Assembly (NCBI GenBank): GCA_964483985.1
Contig: CAZADS010000106.1
Location: 1 to 34,129 of the forward strand
Length of the DNA stretch: 34,129 bases
Direction of reading: 5' to 3'
Source of the DNA: CAZADS01 sp964483985
GTDB taxonomy: Bacteria; Pseudomonadota; Alphaproteobacteria; Thalassobaculales; Thalassobaculaceae
Shown here: positions 25,357 to 33,799 of the stretch, in pieces
Position numbering within the stretch: the first letter of the stretch is position 1
Layout: each line of letters starts with the position of its first letter
Made by a program: the position numbers and the translations under genes
Notes under the pieces: model-generated
What the model saw: only the letters and a program-made list of their open reading frames with translations
Database searches by the model: none
Told to the model about the DNA's origin: nothing

Positions 25357-27735
25357 TTGCAATTGAGTGATAATCCAACTAATTTGACGGGCATTGGAGC
25401 ATCTGTTCTGCGTATTGAAGACCGGAGATTGCTTCAGGGACAAGGAAAGTATACCGGCGACATATTTTTAAATTCGTTATGTTACGGAGTTGTAATTAGG
25501 TCTCCTCATGCTCATGCCAATATTCGATCTATTGATTCAAATTTAGCTAAAAATTCCCCAGGCGTTTTGGCAATATTTACGGGCGCCGATTTGATTAAGG
25601 ATGGTATTCGCTCTATTCCGCATAACGCTGAATGGAGCGGCTCCCCAGATGCAGAAATTCGACTGCCTCCAAATTTTCAAATATTTTTACCAGAGCACCC
25701 TGCTATGCCGCATGATTGCGTGCGCTATTTAGGTGAGCCGGTAGTTTTGATTGTGGCGGAGAGTGAAGCGATAGCTATCGAAGCCGCGGAGCAGGTTGAT
25801 ATCGATTTCCAACCACTTCCTTCTGTAGTTAAAGCTGTGGATGCTTTGTTACCTAGCGCTTCGCCGGTTTGGCCTGAACGTGCTAATAATATATCTCTCG
25901 AATGTGAAGTGGGGGATGAGCCCAGTACAGATGCCGCATTTGCAAGAGCTGCCCACGTTGTTGAATTAGATAGTTGGGTACAAAGGGTGACAGGTTCGCC
26001 AATGGAACCTAGAGCAGTTGTGGGCGATTATAATTCGGTAACTGGAGAATACTCTCTTTATACGGCGTCTGGCCGAGGGGTTGTTCAAACGCGAGAACGT
26101 TTGGCATATATGCTCGGAGTGCCTCTGGCGAAATGTCGTGTGATTTCTGGGGATATGGGCGGCAATTTCGGAACCCGGAACGCTTTTTTTTCTGAGGCAT
26201 TTCTGATGCCCTGGGCGTCCCGATTTGTGGGACGGCCCATCAAATGGACAGCTACCCGCAGTGAATGCTTTCTTTCTGATTATCAGGGACGTGACCTTGC
26301 CGTTGAAGCAGAACTTGCCTTGGATGCTACCGGCAAGTTTTTGGGCTTGCGCGGGATAAATATATCCAATGTTGGCGCTTATGTTGCTTATTTCTGGCCC
26401 TTGCGGAAAGGGTTATCCTTGATGCAGAGCGTTTATAAAATTCCGGCTGTTTATTTTAAAGGTTATGCCGTGCTGTCCAATACCGTTCCCACGGCAGTAT
26501 ATCGAAGCGCTGGACGGCCGGAAGCTATTTACGCCATAGAACGGCTTATAGACATAGCGGCAGATAAAATCGGAATGGATAGATTAGAGATTCGCAACCA
26601 AAACATGATTCCATCCGAAGTGATGCCTTTTACAACAGCTGTTGGCGTTACTTACGATAATGGTGACTACGCAGCCACAATGCGGCAAGCTATTGAAATG
26701 GCGGACTGGAAGGGCTTTGAAGGTCGTAAAATGGCTTCACAGGAGAGGGGGCTATGCCGTGGAATCGCTATCGCAAATTATATTGAAGTTACTAGTGGAA
26801 TTCCTCGGGAAAGAGCAGAATTAAGGGTCTGTGAAGACGACAAAATTGAATTAGTCGTTGGTACAATGAGTAGCGGTCAAGGGCATGAAACAAGCTTTGC
26901 ACAGCTTGTAAGTGATTGGCTTGATATTTCAATTGAACAAATTCGGTTCATTTCTAATGATACGAATCGCGTTTCAGTTGGAGGTGGATCGCATTCTGGC
27001 CGGTCAATGAGACTAATCAGTATAGCGATAGAAGAGGCTATTAAAGATTTACTTGCGAAGGGAAGAGCAATTTCAGCTCAAATTTTGAGTGGCCCATTGG
27101 AAGGTATCACTTATAAAAGCGGAGTATTTCATCAAGTTGATGGGAAAAGCGTTAGTTTATACGAAGCGGCGAAGGCCGTCATCACCCACAACAGTTTTCA
27201 GGAAGACGTTTCAGGTTTCCTCGAGGGAGTAGGGGAAATAACCAACAGAGCTGGCGGATATCCTTATGGCTCTCATGTGTGTGAAGTAGAAGTTGATCCC
27301 GAAACTGGGGAGGTATTTATCCAAGCCTGGACTGCTGTGGATGACGTGGGGCGTGCAATCAACCCTTTAATACTTCATGGGCAGACTCATGGTGCTATCT
27401 TTCAAGGGGCTGGTCAGGCTTTAACAGAGTACATTCAACATGATCCGGATAGCGGTCAACTTTTGTCAGGATCTTTTATGGATTACGCTATGCCTCGAGC
27501 AAACCTAATGTCGTTAATGAAAACCATTCTAACGGAAACGCCGGCATCTTCGCATCCTCATGGAATTCGGCCCGGTGGAGAAGGTGGAACGACTCCTGCC
27601 CTGGCAGTAATAATAAATGCTATCATCCACGCGCTTTCGGAATTTGGAATTGACCATATAGAAATGCCAGCAACAGCTGCCCGAGTTTGGGAGGCAATAC
27701 AAGCTGCCCGGGGAAACGTCAAAATTCAGGAATAA
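25357..27735 (+). CDS. Xanthine dehydrogenase/CoxL-family molybdopterin-binding large subunit
   Basis: A 792-residue molybdopterin-binding subunit of the xanthine oxidase / CO dehydrogenase superfamily, hydroxylating a substrate with water as oxygen source. It starts with the usual GIGASVLRIEDRRLLQGQGKYTGDI segment. SGDMGGNFGTRN near 265 and SSGQGHET near 505 are molybdopterin-binding loops. The active-site loop reads VYRSAGR at 381-387, related to the AYRGAGR form (form II) and not to AYXCSFR of true CO dehydrogenase. The catalytic Glu742 is in GGEGGTTP. Neither the FAD subunit nor the 2Fe-2S subunit that normally accompany it is found in this window. The start is TTG 25357 (or TTG 25363), with no good ribosome binding site. 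It converges on the FAD oxidase gene with 16 bases between. Confidence 0.9.
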   Translation: MQLSDNPTNLTGIGASVLRIEDRRLLQGQGKYTGDIFLNSLCYGVVIRSPHAHANIRSIDSNLAKNSPGVLAIFTGADLIKDGIRSIPHNAEWSGSPDAEIRLPPNFQIFLPEHPAMPHDCVRYLGEPVVLIVAESEAIAIEAAEQVDIDFQPLPSVVKAVDALLPSASPVWPERANNISLECEVGDEPSTDAAFARAAHVVELDSWVQRVTGSPMEPRAVVGDYNSVTGEYSLYTASGRGVVQTRERLAYMLGVPLAKCRVISGDMGGNFGTRNAFFSEAFLMPWASRFVGRPIKWTATRSECFLSDYQGRDLAVEAELALDATGKFLGLRGINISNVGAYVAYFWPLRKGLSLMQSVYKIPAVYFKGYAVLSNTVPTAVYRSAGRPEAIYAIERLIDIAADKIGMDRLEIRNQNMIPSEVMPFTTAVGVTYDNGDYAATMRQAIEMADWKGFEGRKMASQERGLCRGIAIANYIEVTSGIPRERAELRVCEDDKIELVVGTMSSGQGHETSFAQLVSDWLDISIEQIRFISNDTNRVSVGGGSHSGRSMRLISIAIEEAIKDLLAKGRAISAQILSGPLEGITYKSGVFHQVDGKSVSLYEAAKAVITHNSFQEDVSGFLEGVGEITNRAGGYPYGSHVCEVEVDPETGEVFIQAWTAVDDVGRAINPLILHGQTHGAIFQGAGQALTEYIQHDPDSGQLLSGSFMDYAMPRANLMSLMKTILTETPASSHPHGIRPGGEGGTTPALAVIINAIIHALSEFGIDHIEMPATAARVWEAIQAARGNVKIQE

Positions 27736-27751
27736 GACCTGAATACACAAA

Positions 27752-28915
27752 CTATGGCGTGGGACCAGAATCCTTCAGCGGTCTATTGTCTAGTATCCGT
27801 TGGTATGAAAATATGGAAAGATCTAGACTAAGATATTTTCCTTGGAGTATTAGCTCGGAAAGTCCTCTGGTGATGGCAGGTGCGTGTTGAAGGCCGTGGC
27901 CAGAAAAACCAGTGGCAATAAGAAAATTGTCTAGTCCGCCGACCCAAGGACCTATGATGGGATTGCCGTCCAGCCTATTTTGATCGTAGTGTCCTACCCA
28001 ACCCCCGTTGCACTTAATTGCCTCGAACTTTTGACTTCGATTAGCCATCATTGGCCAAAGATGTTCGTCAAATTCTTGATAGTTTAAGTTCCAATCAAAC
28101 CCAGGTTTATTCCCTATTGCTGTTTTTCCCGCTAGAAATCCCGTTCCATCTTGACGGATGCTAATACCCGTATGATCTCTTATGGCTGGAAATGGCTCGA
28201 TTTCATTTTGGATATCAAAAAAGAAGGTTTGTCGTCGAACAGGTTCAACCGGTATTTTCATTCCAACCATTCGGCAGATATTTGGAGCCCAACAGTTTGC
28301 GGCATTGATTACTATCTCCGCCGGTAGATAACGACCGCTTTCAAGCTTTAGGCGTGTAACTTTAACGTTATCCGAATCAATATCGACCACTTTGTCCTGC
28401 AAATATGTTACTCCCAGTGCTTCAGCTGATTTTCGGAATCCCCAAAGTGCTGAGTGAGGGTCAATTCTTGCGTCATTTGGAGAATAGAGCGCTATATTCA
28501 CGTCGGCAAAGTTGAACGATGGAAGCATATCTGTTAGCTGCCTCTGGTCCATTAATCGAATATCAGCCGTCAATGGGTTAAGCATTTCATAGTTAACCGT
28601 AAATTCTTTAGATGATTGCTCGGTTCCTAAAAATAGGTAGCCACATAAGTGATAGTTCACATCAACTGGTTCATTGCTAATGTCTACAATATCATTGAAA
28701 TTTTTATATATATGGGCGCCATACAAAGACATTTCGAGGTTGATGCTAAGTCCTTGGACGAACCGGATCCCGCCTACTGCCCTTGGACTAGCAGCGAATT
28801 CATAGGATGGATCCGGCTCGATAACTGTAACATTATCGGTTGCCCCCGCATTGGCTAAATGCCAAGCGAGGCTAGATCCGATGACACCTCCTCCTATTAT
28901 GATTATCTTTTTCAT
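27752..28915 (-). CDS. FAD-dependent oxidoreductase, DAO family
   Basis: A 387-residue DAO-fold flavoprotein (glycine/sarcosine/D-amino acid oxidase type). GGGVIG at 8-13 is the FAD-binding motif and Glu33 (VIEPD) ends the first beta-alpha-beta. AASPRAVGGIRFVQG around 41-55 resembles the sarcosine-dehydrogenase-like segment after the FAD site, and ATGFSGHGLQHAPA near 337 is the C-terminal FAD motif. It would oxidise the C-N bond of an amino acid or N-methyl compound. It starts six bases after the stop of the haloacetate-dehalogenase-like gene on the same strand, with no separate ribosome binding site, so translation is likely by re-initiation. Substrate unknown. Confidence 0.88.
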   Translation of the reverse strand: MKKIIIIGGGVIGSSLAWHLANAGATDNVTVIEPDPSYEFAASPRAVGGIRFVQGLSINLEMSLYGAHIYKNFNDIVDISNEPVDVNYHLCGYLFLGTEQSSKEFTVNYEMLNPLTADIRLMDQRQLTDMLPSFNFADVNIALYSPNDARIDPHSALWGFRKSAEALGVTYLQDKVVDIDSDNVKVTRLKLESGRYLPAEIVINAANCWAPNICRMVGMKIPVEPVRRQTFFFDIQNEIEPFPAIRDHTGISIRQDGTGFLAGKTAIGNKPGFDWNLNYQEFDEHLWPMMANRSQKFEAIKCNGGWVGHYDQNRLDGNPIIGPWVGGLDNFLIATGFSGHGLQHAPAITRGLSELILQGKYLSLDLSIFSYQRILDNRPLKDSGPTP

Positions 28916-28921
28916 ATAAAA

Positions 28922-29815
28922 TTAAACCGTGGAAAAAAAACTCATCAATTCTTCTATTAATTCATCGGGGCGCTCTTCAGGAATAAAATGTCCGCATTGC
29001 ATTGATTTCCCGATAACGTTATCCGATCGTTTTTTCCAAACGGAAAGCATTTCCAGTGAGGCTCCTGTTTGCCAACCCGGACGTTTTGGCATGACGCCTC
29101 CCCAAAGAGCCAGTAATGGACAGTTTAATTTCTGTTCTCTATCCATACTATCGTGCATGAGATCGACGGTTACCGCGCGGTAATCAGCACAGGTGGCCCT
29201 GATCGTTTCGGGATTAGAGAAACACCGTAAATATTCTTTGTAGGCTTCTTTCGTTATAGCACCCTCGATCGTTGTCCAAGAATCGAATAAAAAATCAAGA
29301 TACAATTTTGGATTAGCGCCGATCATCGTTTCGGGAAATGGATGCGGTTGTCGCATTAAATTCCAATGGAACCAGGAAAAAGCCAAGGATGAATCCATTG
29401 CTTCAAATGCATCTTGAGTTGGAACGACATCGAGGTTCACGAAAGATTTGACCATTTCTGGGTGGTCCAAAGCCATCCTTAGTCCAACACGGACTCCTCT
29501 GTCATGTCCTACTAAATGAAATGAATTAAAACCTAAGCTTTTCATCATAATTATTTGATCTTCAGACGTTGTACGTTTGCAATAAGTTTCTAAATTGGAA
29601 TCGGTCGAAGGCGGTTTTCCACTGTCCCCATACCCTCGAAGGTCTGGGCAAACAACGGTATATTTTTCAGCTAAGCTGGGAGCTATTTTATGCCATTCTG
29701 TATGGGTTTGTGGATAGCCATGTAAAAGTAAAACAGGTGGACCGGATCCTCCGATTCGAAATAAAATTTCGCATTCGTTAGTATCAATATATCTTTTTTC
29801 AAAGCCTTCAAACAT
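28922..29815 (-). CDS. Haloacetate-dehalogenase-like alpha/beta hydrolase
   Basis: A 297-residue alpha/beta hydrolase. LLLHGYPQTHTEWH forms the oxyanion region and GHDRGVR places the nucleophile Asp105 with Arg106 and Arg109. Asp129 (NLDVVPT) and His276 (CGHFIPEE) complete the triad. His150, Trp151 and Tyr212 fall where fluoroacetate dehalogenase RPA1163 has His155, Trp156 and Tyr219, the fluoride pocket, and Trp180 matches Trp185. The whole signature of a defluorinating haloacetate dehalogenase is therefore present, as I remember that enzyme's residues. It would convert a 2-haloacid such as haloacetate to glycolate plus halide; epoxide hydrolases share the fold but have two Tyr instead of the Arg pair. 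GAGGA sits eight bases before ATG. It forms a two-gene unit with the DAO oxidase. Confidence 0.85.
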   Translation of the reverse strand: MFEGFEKRYIDTNECEILFRIGGSGPPVLLLHGYPQTHTEWHKIAPSLAEKYTVVCPDLRGYGDSGKPPSTDSNLETYCKRTTSEDQIIMMKSLGFNSFHLVGHDRGVRVGLRMALDHPEMVKSFVNLDVVPTQDAFEAMDSSLAFSWFHWNLMRQPHPFPETMIGANPKLYLDFLFDSWTTIEGAITKEAYKEYLRCFSNPETIRATCADYRAVTVDLMHDSMDREQKLNCPLLALWGGVMPKRPGWQTGASLEMLSVWKKRSDNVIGKSMQCGHFIPEERPDELIEELMSFFSTV

Positions 29816-30182
29816 CTTGGAGTTCCTCTAATCCGGGATTTCAAATTATTGTAGCAGTTTACGTATCGTGGAGCATGTTTATTGGTTAGGATATTAAGTC
29901 AGTGTTTAGGATTGATAAGTTTTATCATCACGTAGGTGGGATATTTTTGTTCATCGTTTCAAAATTTGCAGATTTATCCAAAGAGTATTTATGGTGTTTG
30001 CGATGGAGTTGAGTAACGGAGATGGTATTGCTTTTTATCCATTTGGAAAAATATTGGATGTGATGGATAATTAATTGAGTGTTTGAAAGACTGGGTAAAA
30101 AAGTTTGCATATAGGAATGGGCTCAGTGGTACAATGGATCTTAGGTTGACGGGCCTAATTAGTTTTAAATGGGAGAGCAGAA
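29816..30182. other. Divergent intergenic region, 367 bases
   Basis: This separates the dehalogenase/FAD oxidase unit from the dienelactone-hydrolase-like gene and should hold both promoters. A weak sigma70-like candidate for the plus strand is TTGAAA (30083-30088) with CATATA (30108-30113), spacing 19. A 27-codon open stretch starting near 29992 has no family resemblance that I can see. No structured RNA is evident. Confidence 0.35.
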
Positions 30183-30899
30183 ATGGCGGCAAGTTGCGAC
30201 TGGGTTGATGTAGGTGGAGGTTTGCGAGCGTATTATGGAGCACCCGATGGTCCGGGTCCCCATGCTTCTATAGTCGTTTATATTGAGGCGTTTGGAGTAA
30301 ACGATCATTTTAAAAACGTAACGCAGCGCTTTGCCGATGAGGGATTTGCGACAATTACGCCAGATATATACGACGGGGAAATATACTCTTACGATGATCT
30401 CGAAGGAGCGATTGGTAAGCTTAAAGCCATGGATGATGACAATGTAATGCATCAAACAGAACGGTGTTTGGATTGGTTGTCTGGGCGGTCTGAGGCAGAT
30501 GCCAATAGGGCTGGGGTGACTGGGTTTTGTATGGGCGGTCGTTTTACGTTTTTGGCAAATGCTCAACTCGCTTCTCGGTTTAGAGGGGCAGCATCATTTT
30601 ACGGGGGTGGTATTGGCCCAGAGCAAGATGGGGCCGGTCGGAAAACGCTGCTTGATCGTATTAGTGAGATACAATCTCCAATCCTACTTTGGTACGGATC
30701 CGAAGATCAATCTATCCAACCTGACGAACTGGGCCGTATCGCAAAAGCAATGGCAGAAGGAAAAAAGCATTATAGTATGACATGCTTTCCCAATGTTGGA
30801 CACGGTTTCTTCTGCGAGGACCGGGCTAGCTACGATAGATATGCGGCAGAATCCTCTTTTAAACAAACAGTACAATTTTTTAAGACACAGCTAGCGTAG
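30183..30899 (+). CDS. Dienelactone hydrolase family protein
   Basis: A 238-residue alpha/beta hydrolase of the dienelactone hydrolase family. The nucleophile is Cys116 in GFCMGGR, and the triad is completed by Asp175 (YGSEDQSI) and His207 (VGHGF). Glu35 in IEAFGVNDH is the family Glu that activates the Cys. Such enzymes open dienelactones in chloroaromatic degradation or act on other esters and lactones. GGGAG precedes the ATG. The amidohydrolase gene starts 39 bases downstream on the same strand, so they probably form an operon. A lactone could come from a Baeyer-Villiger reaction such as that at 14245, but no link is shown. Confidence 0.9.
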   Translation: MAASCDWVDVGGGLRAYYGAPDGPGPHASIVVYIEAFGVNDHFKNVTQRFADEGFATITPDIYDGEIYSYDDLEGAIGKLKAMDDDNVMHQTERCLDWLSGRSEADANRAGVTGFCMGGRFTFLANAQLASRFRGAASFYGGGIGPEQDGAGRKTLLDRISEIQSPILLWYGSEDQSIQPDELGRIAKAMAEGKKHYSMTCFPNVGHGFFCEDRASYDRYAAESSFKQTVQFFKTQLA

Positions 30900-30938
30900 T
30901 AGCAAAGTGAAGTAAGGTTGCAATAGGGAGTTAGGGTT

Positions 30939-32633
30939 ATGCATGATCTTGTAATAAAAAATGCGACAATCGTTGATGGTTCGGGTTCGCCCGCCTTTGA
31001 GGGCGAATTGGCAGTATCCAAAGGACGAATTTCGGAAGTAGGTAATGGAAAAAGTGTTGGCGATTCTAAGGAAACTGTGGATGCGAAGGGGCTTACACTA
31101 GCTCCTGGCATAATTGATCTTCATACACATTTTGATGCGCAACTTACCTGGGACCCGTTCGCGACCCCGTCTAATCGCCTTGGTGTTACAACCACCGTTA
31201 TTGGGAATTGTGGTTTCACCATTGCTCCATGTAAACCTGAACATAGGGAACGCACACTTAAAAACCTGACGCATGTAGAAGGTATGTCACTAGAGGCAAT
31301 GACAGAGGGGATTGATTGGGATTTTGTAACTTTCTCAGATTATATGAACTCATTAGAGCGAAGGGGTTTTGTTCCAAACGTTGCCGCATTTTGTGGACAT
31401 TCTTCAATTCGGATGTGGGTTCTTGGCGAAGAAGCTTCTGATAGGGCGGCGACACCAGATGAAGTTGCCCAGATGAAAAAAATTCTTTCTGACGCTTTAG
31501 AGGTTGGCGCTTGCGGTTTAGCTACGTCTACTCTGGAACAGCATAATGGACATGCAGGGATACCAATGCCATCTCGGCTTGCGGACGAATACGAAATGCG
31601 TGAGTTGACCGGGGCGCTTGGTGAGGCAGGCAAGGGAGCCTTTATGCTAACCAAGGGTATGAAGACAACAGTCCCATGGCTGGAAGATATAGCGGCCAAT
31701 AATGGTCGTCCGGTTATGATCGCTGCTATGTTTGTGGATCCTGGTGACCCGGAGCGAGTTTTTCGGGAAATTGGTGAAGTTGAATCAGCCCGTGCTCGTG
31801 GAAGGGAATTGTGGTCACAAGTTGGATGTTTCCCACTCGGGATGGAATTTACCCTTGAACACCCTTACCCAATGGAAGCCTTGATCAATTGGAGGCCAGC
31901 GATAGAAGCGGAGGGAGGCGAAAATTATCGAAAAGTCCTATCCGACCCGTCTTTCCGGCAGTCGCTAAAAGATGAAATGAAAACTACCGGCGCTCCCAAT
32001 CGATTTTCTTCCAACAATTGGGATCACATGACGATTCGCTCTGTTGGAAAGAGGCAACATAACGACTTGGTCGGGAAAATCGTTGGAAAGTTAGCTAAAG
32101 ACCAAGGAAAAGATCCATGGGATTGGTTCCTCGACTTTGGTTTGGCTGACGATCTCAAGGCAGAATTCGAATGCCAGTTGTTTAATGTTGACGAAGACAG
32201 GGTTGTGGATTTGTTGAAACATCCAGCGGCAGCGATAACTCTTTCGGATGCAGGAGCCCATTTATCGTTCCTCTGTGACGCTGGCTTCGGCCTACACTTA
32301 CTGGGACATTGGGCACGTGATCGTGGAGATATGTCCGTTGAATACGCTGTTCAGGCGCTGACTTCGAGGCCAGCTGATATATATAGAATAAAAAACAGAG
32401 GCCGATTGGTGACGGGTGCCTGGGCCGATCTAATGCTTTTTGATCCAACTATTGTTGGACGTGGTGAAAAACGTCATGTTCAGGATCTGCCAGCTGGTGC
32501 TACTCGGGTTGACACTCCAGCTATCGGTCTGCACGGGGTTTGGGTCAATGGTGTTAGAACTGTAGATTACTATGGTAAAAATATTCAAGACTGCGGACGG
32601 CCAGGTCATTTGTTGCGAGATTTTTCCGATTGA
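30939..32633 (+). CDS. D-aminoacylase-like amidohydrolase (second copy)
   Basis: A 564-residue metal-dependent amidohydrolase related to N-acyl-D-amino-acid deacylases. DLHTHFDAQ places His62 and His64, GNCG has Cys91, and LSDAGAH gives catalytic Asp437 and His441. The C-terminal ADLMLFDPTIVG ends the composite beta-sandwich. It shares its start MHDLVI and domain plan with the copy at 17863, but the middle third is quite different, so it is an old paralogue and probably not a recent duplicate. GGGAG precedes ATG 30939. It follows the dienelactone-hydrolase-like gene by 39 bases and is probably in the same transcript. Substrate unknown. Confidence 0.88.
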   Translation: MHDLVIKNATIVDGSGSPAFEGELAVSKGRISEVGNGKSVGDSKETVDAKGLTLAPGIIDLHTHFDAQLTWDPFATPSNRLGVTTTVIGNCGFTIAPCKPEHRERTLKNLTHVEGMSLEAMTEGIDWDFVTFSDYMNSLERRGFVPNVAAFCGHSSIRMWVLGEEASDRAATPDEVAQMKKILSDALEVGACGLATSTLEQHNGHAGIPMPSRLADEYEMRELTGALGEAGKGAFMLTKGMKTTVPWLEDIAANNGRPVMIAAMFVDPGDPERVFREIGEVESARARGRELWSQVGCFPLGMEFTLEHPYPMEALINWRPAIEAEGGENYRKVLSDPSFRQSLKDEMKTTGAPNRFSSNNWDHMTIRSVGKRQHNDLVGKIVGKLAKDQGKDPWDWFLDFGLADDLKAEFECQLFNVDEDRVVDLLKHPAAAITLSDAGAHLSFLCDAGFGLHLLGHWARDRGDMSVEYAVQALTSRPADIYRIKNRGRLVTGAWADLMLFDPTIVGRGEKRHVQDLPAGATRVDTPAIGLHGVWVNGVRTVDYYGKNIQDCGRPGHLLRDFSD

Positions 32634-32748
32634 GAAAAGGGGTCATTTGTGTTTTGAATAACGCTATAGATAAAGAAGATTAAAGAAAGATGTTAACTAA
32701 TTGTTTCTCTTTTAGGATCGATAGATAGTTGCTTTATTGAGGTGTGAT

Positions 32749-33756
32749 TTGACGGACGTACAAAAACCAGTGGGTGTCGCGTTACTCGGGTGCGGTCGAG
32801 TAAGTGATGCCCACTTGGAAGCCATTTCCATGAGTCCCAAATACGGACGGCTGGAGGCTGTTATTGATACTGAGTTATCAAGAGCTGAAGCTGCCGCAAA
32901 AAAATATAAAGCGCCAAGGGTTTTTACTTCGCTCGACGAAGCGCTAGCTATTGATTCAGTTGAAGCAATAATTGTTTGTTTGCCAAACCATTTGCACGAA
33001 GAAGCCAGTATTACCGCGCTTAACGCTGGGCGTCATGTTTTAGTAGAAAAACCGATGGCAGACGATGCTAAGGGCGCAATGTTGATGGGAGAGGCTGCTC
33101 GAACCAATGATCGTTTGCTAGCGGTTGGGCAATCTCGGCGTCATACGAAAGCAGTGCGTTATGTTCATGATAACTTAGAGTCGTTTGGAAAATTGCGTTC
33201 CTTACACGAATGTTTTTGTTGTTTCTGGGATGGTCCTCAAACCCCATGGTGGTCAGAACGAGATCGAGAGGCAGGTTTGGTGCTGTCGCTTATTTCAACC
33301 CACTCTATGGATTTTGTTCAGATGATTATGGGGAATAAGGACCCCATCCGCGTTCATGTGGAATCGACCAGATACCAATCGGGTTGGAAGGCCGATGACG
33401 AGGCGATGATTATTTTAAAGTACTCGGATAATAAACTTGTTTTTATTCATCTTTCCTATAATCAAAATCCAATTTATGACAGCAAAAGTTTGCTATTCGA
33501 TGGTTCAGTTGTTCAGATCCAAAATAACTTGGAGGTCTGGGAAAACGGCAAGTTAATTCTTAGCCCAGAACCGGGTGAAGAAAGTGAGATGGCTCGGCCT
33601 TCCTTGCAATTTGTGTGGCAGTTTGAAGAATTTTCCAAAGCGGTTCGGGGATTGCCCAACCGCAGTGTGATGCACTCAGATGGGGTAAGGCAAATGCGAG
33701 TTCTAGATGCAATCCGAAAAGCAGCTATAACAGGGGAAGTGGTATGCTTGAATTAA
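32749..33756 (+). CDS. Gfo/Idh/MocA family oxidoreductase
   Basis: A 335-residue NAD(P)-dependent oxidoreductase. The N-terminal Rossmann fold starts VGVALLGCGRVSDAHL and includes VEKPMA with catalytic Lys101 (numbered from TTG 32749). STHSMDFVQMIMG is the C-terminal domain segment carrying the conserved His and Asp. Most members act on sugars or inositols. An in-frame TTG at 32737 was considered, but GAGGTG lies five bases before TTG 32749, which therefore looks like the start. It lies 115 bases after the amidohydrolase gene and is convergent with the enoyl-CoA hydratase gene, with 43 bases between. Substrate unknown. Confidence 0.88.
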   Translation: MTDVQKPVGVALLGCGRVSDAHLEAISMSPKYGRLEAVIDTELSRAEAAAKKYKAPRVFTSLDEALAIDSVEAIIVCLPNHLHEEASITALNAGRHVLVEKPMADDAKGAMLMGEAARTNDRLLAVGQSRRHTKAVRYVHDNLESFGKLRSLHECFCCFWDGPQTPWWSERDREAGLVLSLISTHSMDFVQMIMGNKDPIRVHVESTRYQSGWKADDEAMIILKYSDNKLVFIHLSYNQNPIYDSKSLLFDGSVVQIQNNLEVWENGKLILSPEPGEESEMARPSLQFVWQFEEFSKAVRGLPNRSVMHSDGVRQMRVLDAIRKAAITGEVVCLN

Positions 33757-33799
33757 GAAGCTGGAACTATGCTTTTATTCAGTTGCGTTGGGTTAAAAC

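Noticed and set aside
25357..27735. Carbon monoxide dehydrogenase large subunit (CoxL)
   Set aside because: The active loop VYRSAGR lacks the Cys of AYXCSFR, and CoxM and CoxS are absent, so a general molybdenum hydroxylase is the safer call.
29992..30072. A 27-codon ORF in the divergent intergenic region
   Set aside because: It has no ribosome binding site, no recognisable motif and a composition like the surrounding AT-rich spacer.
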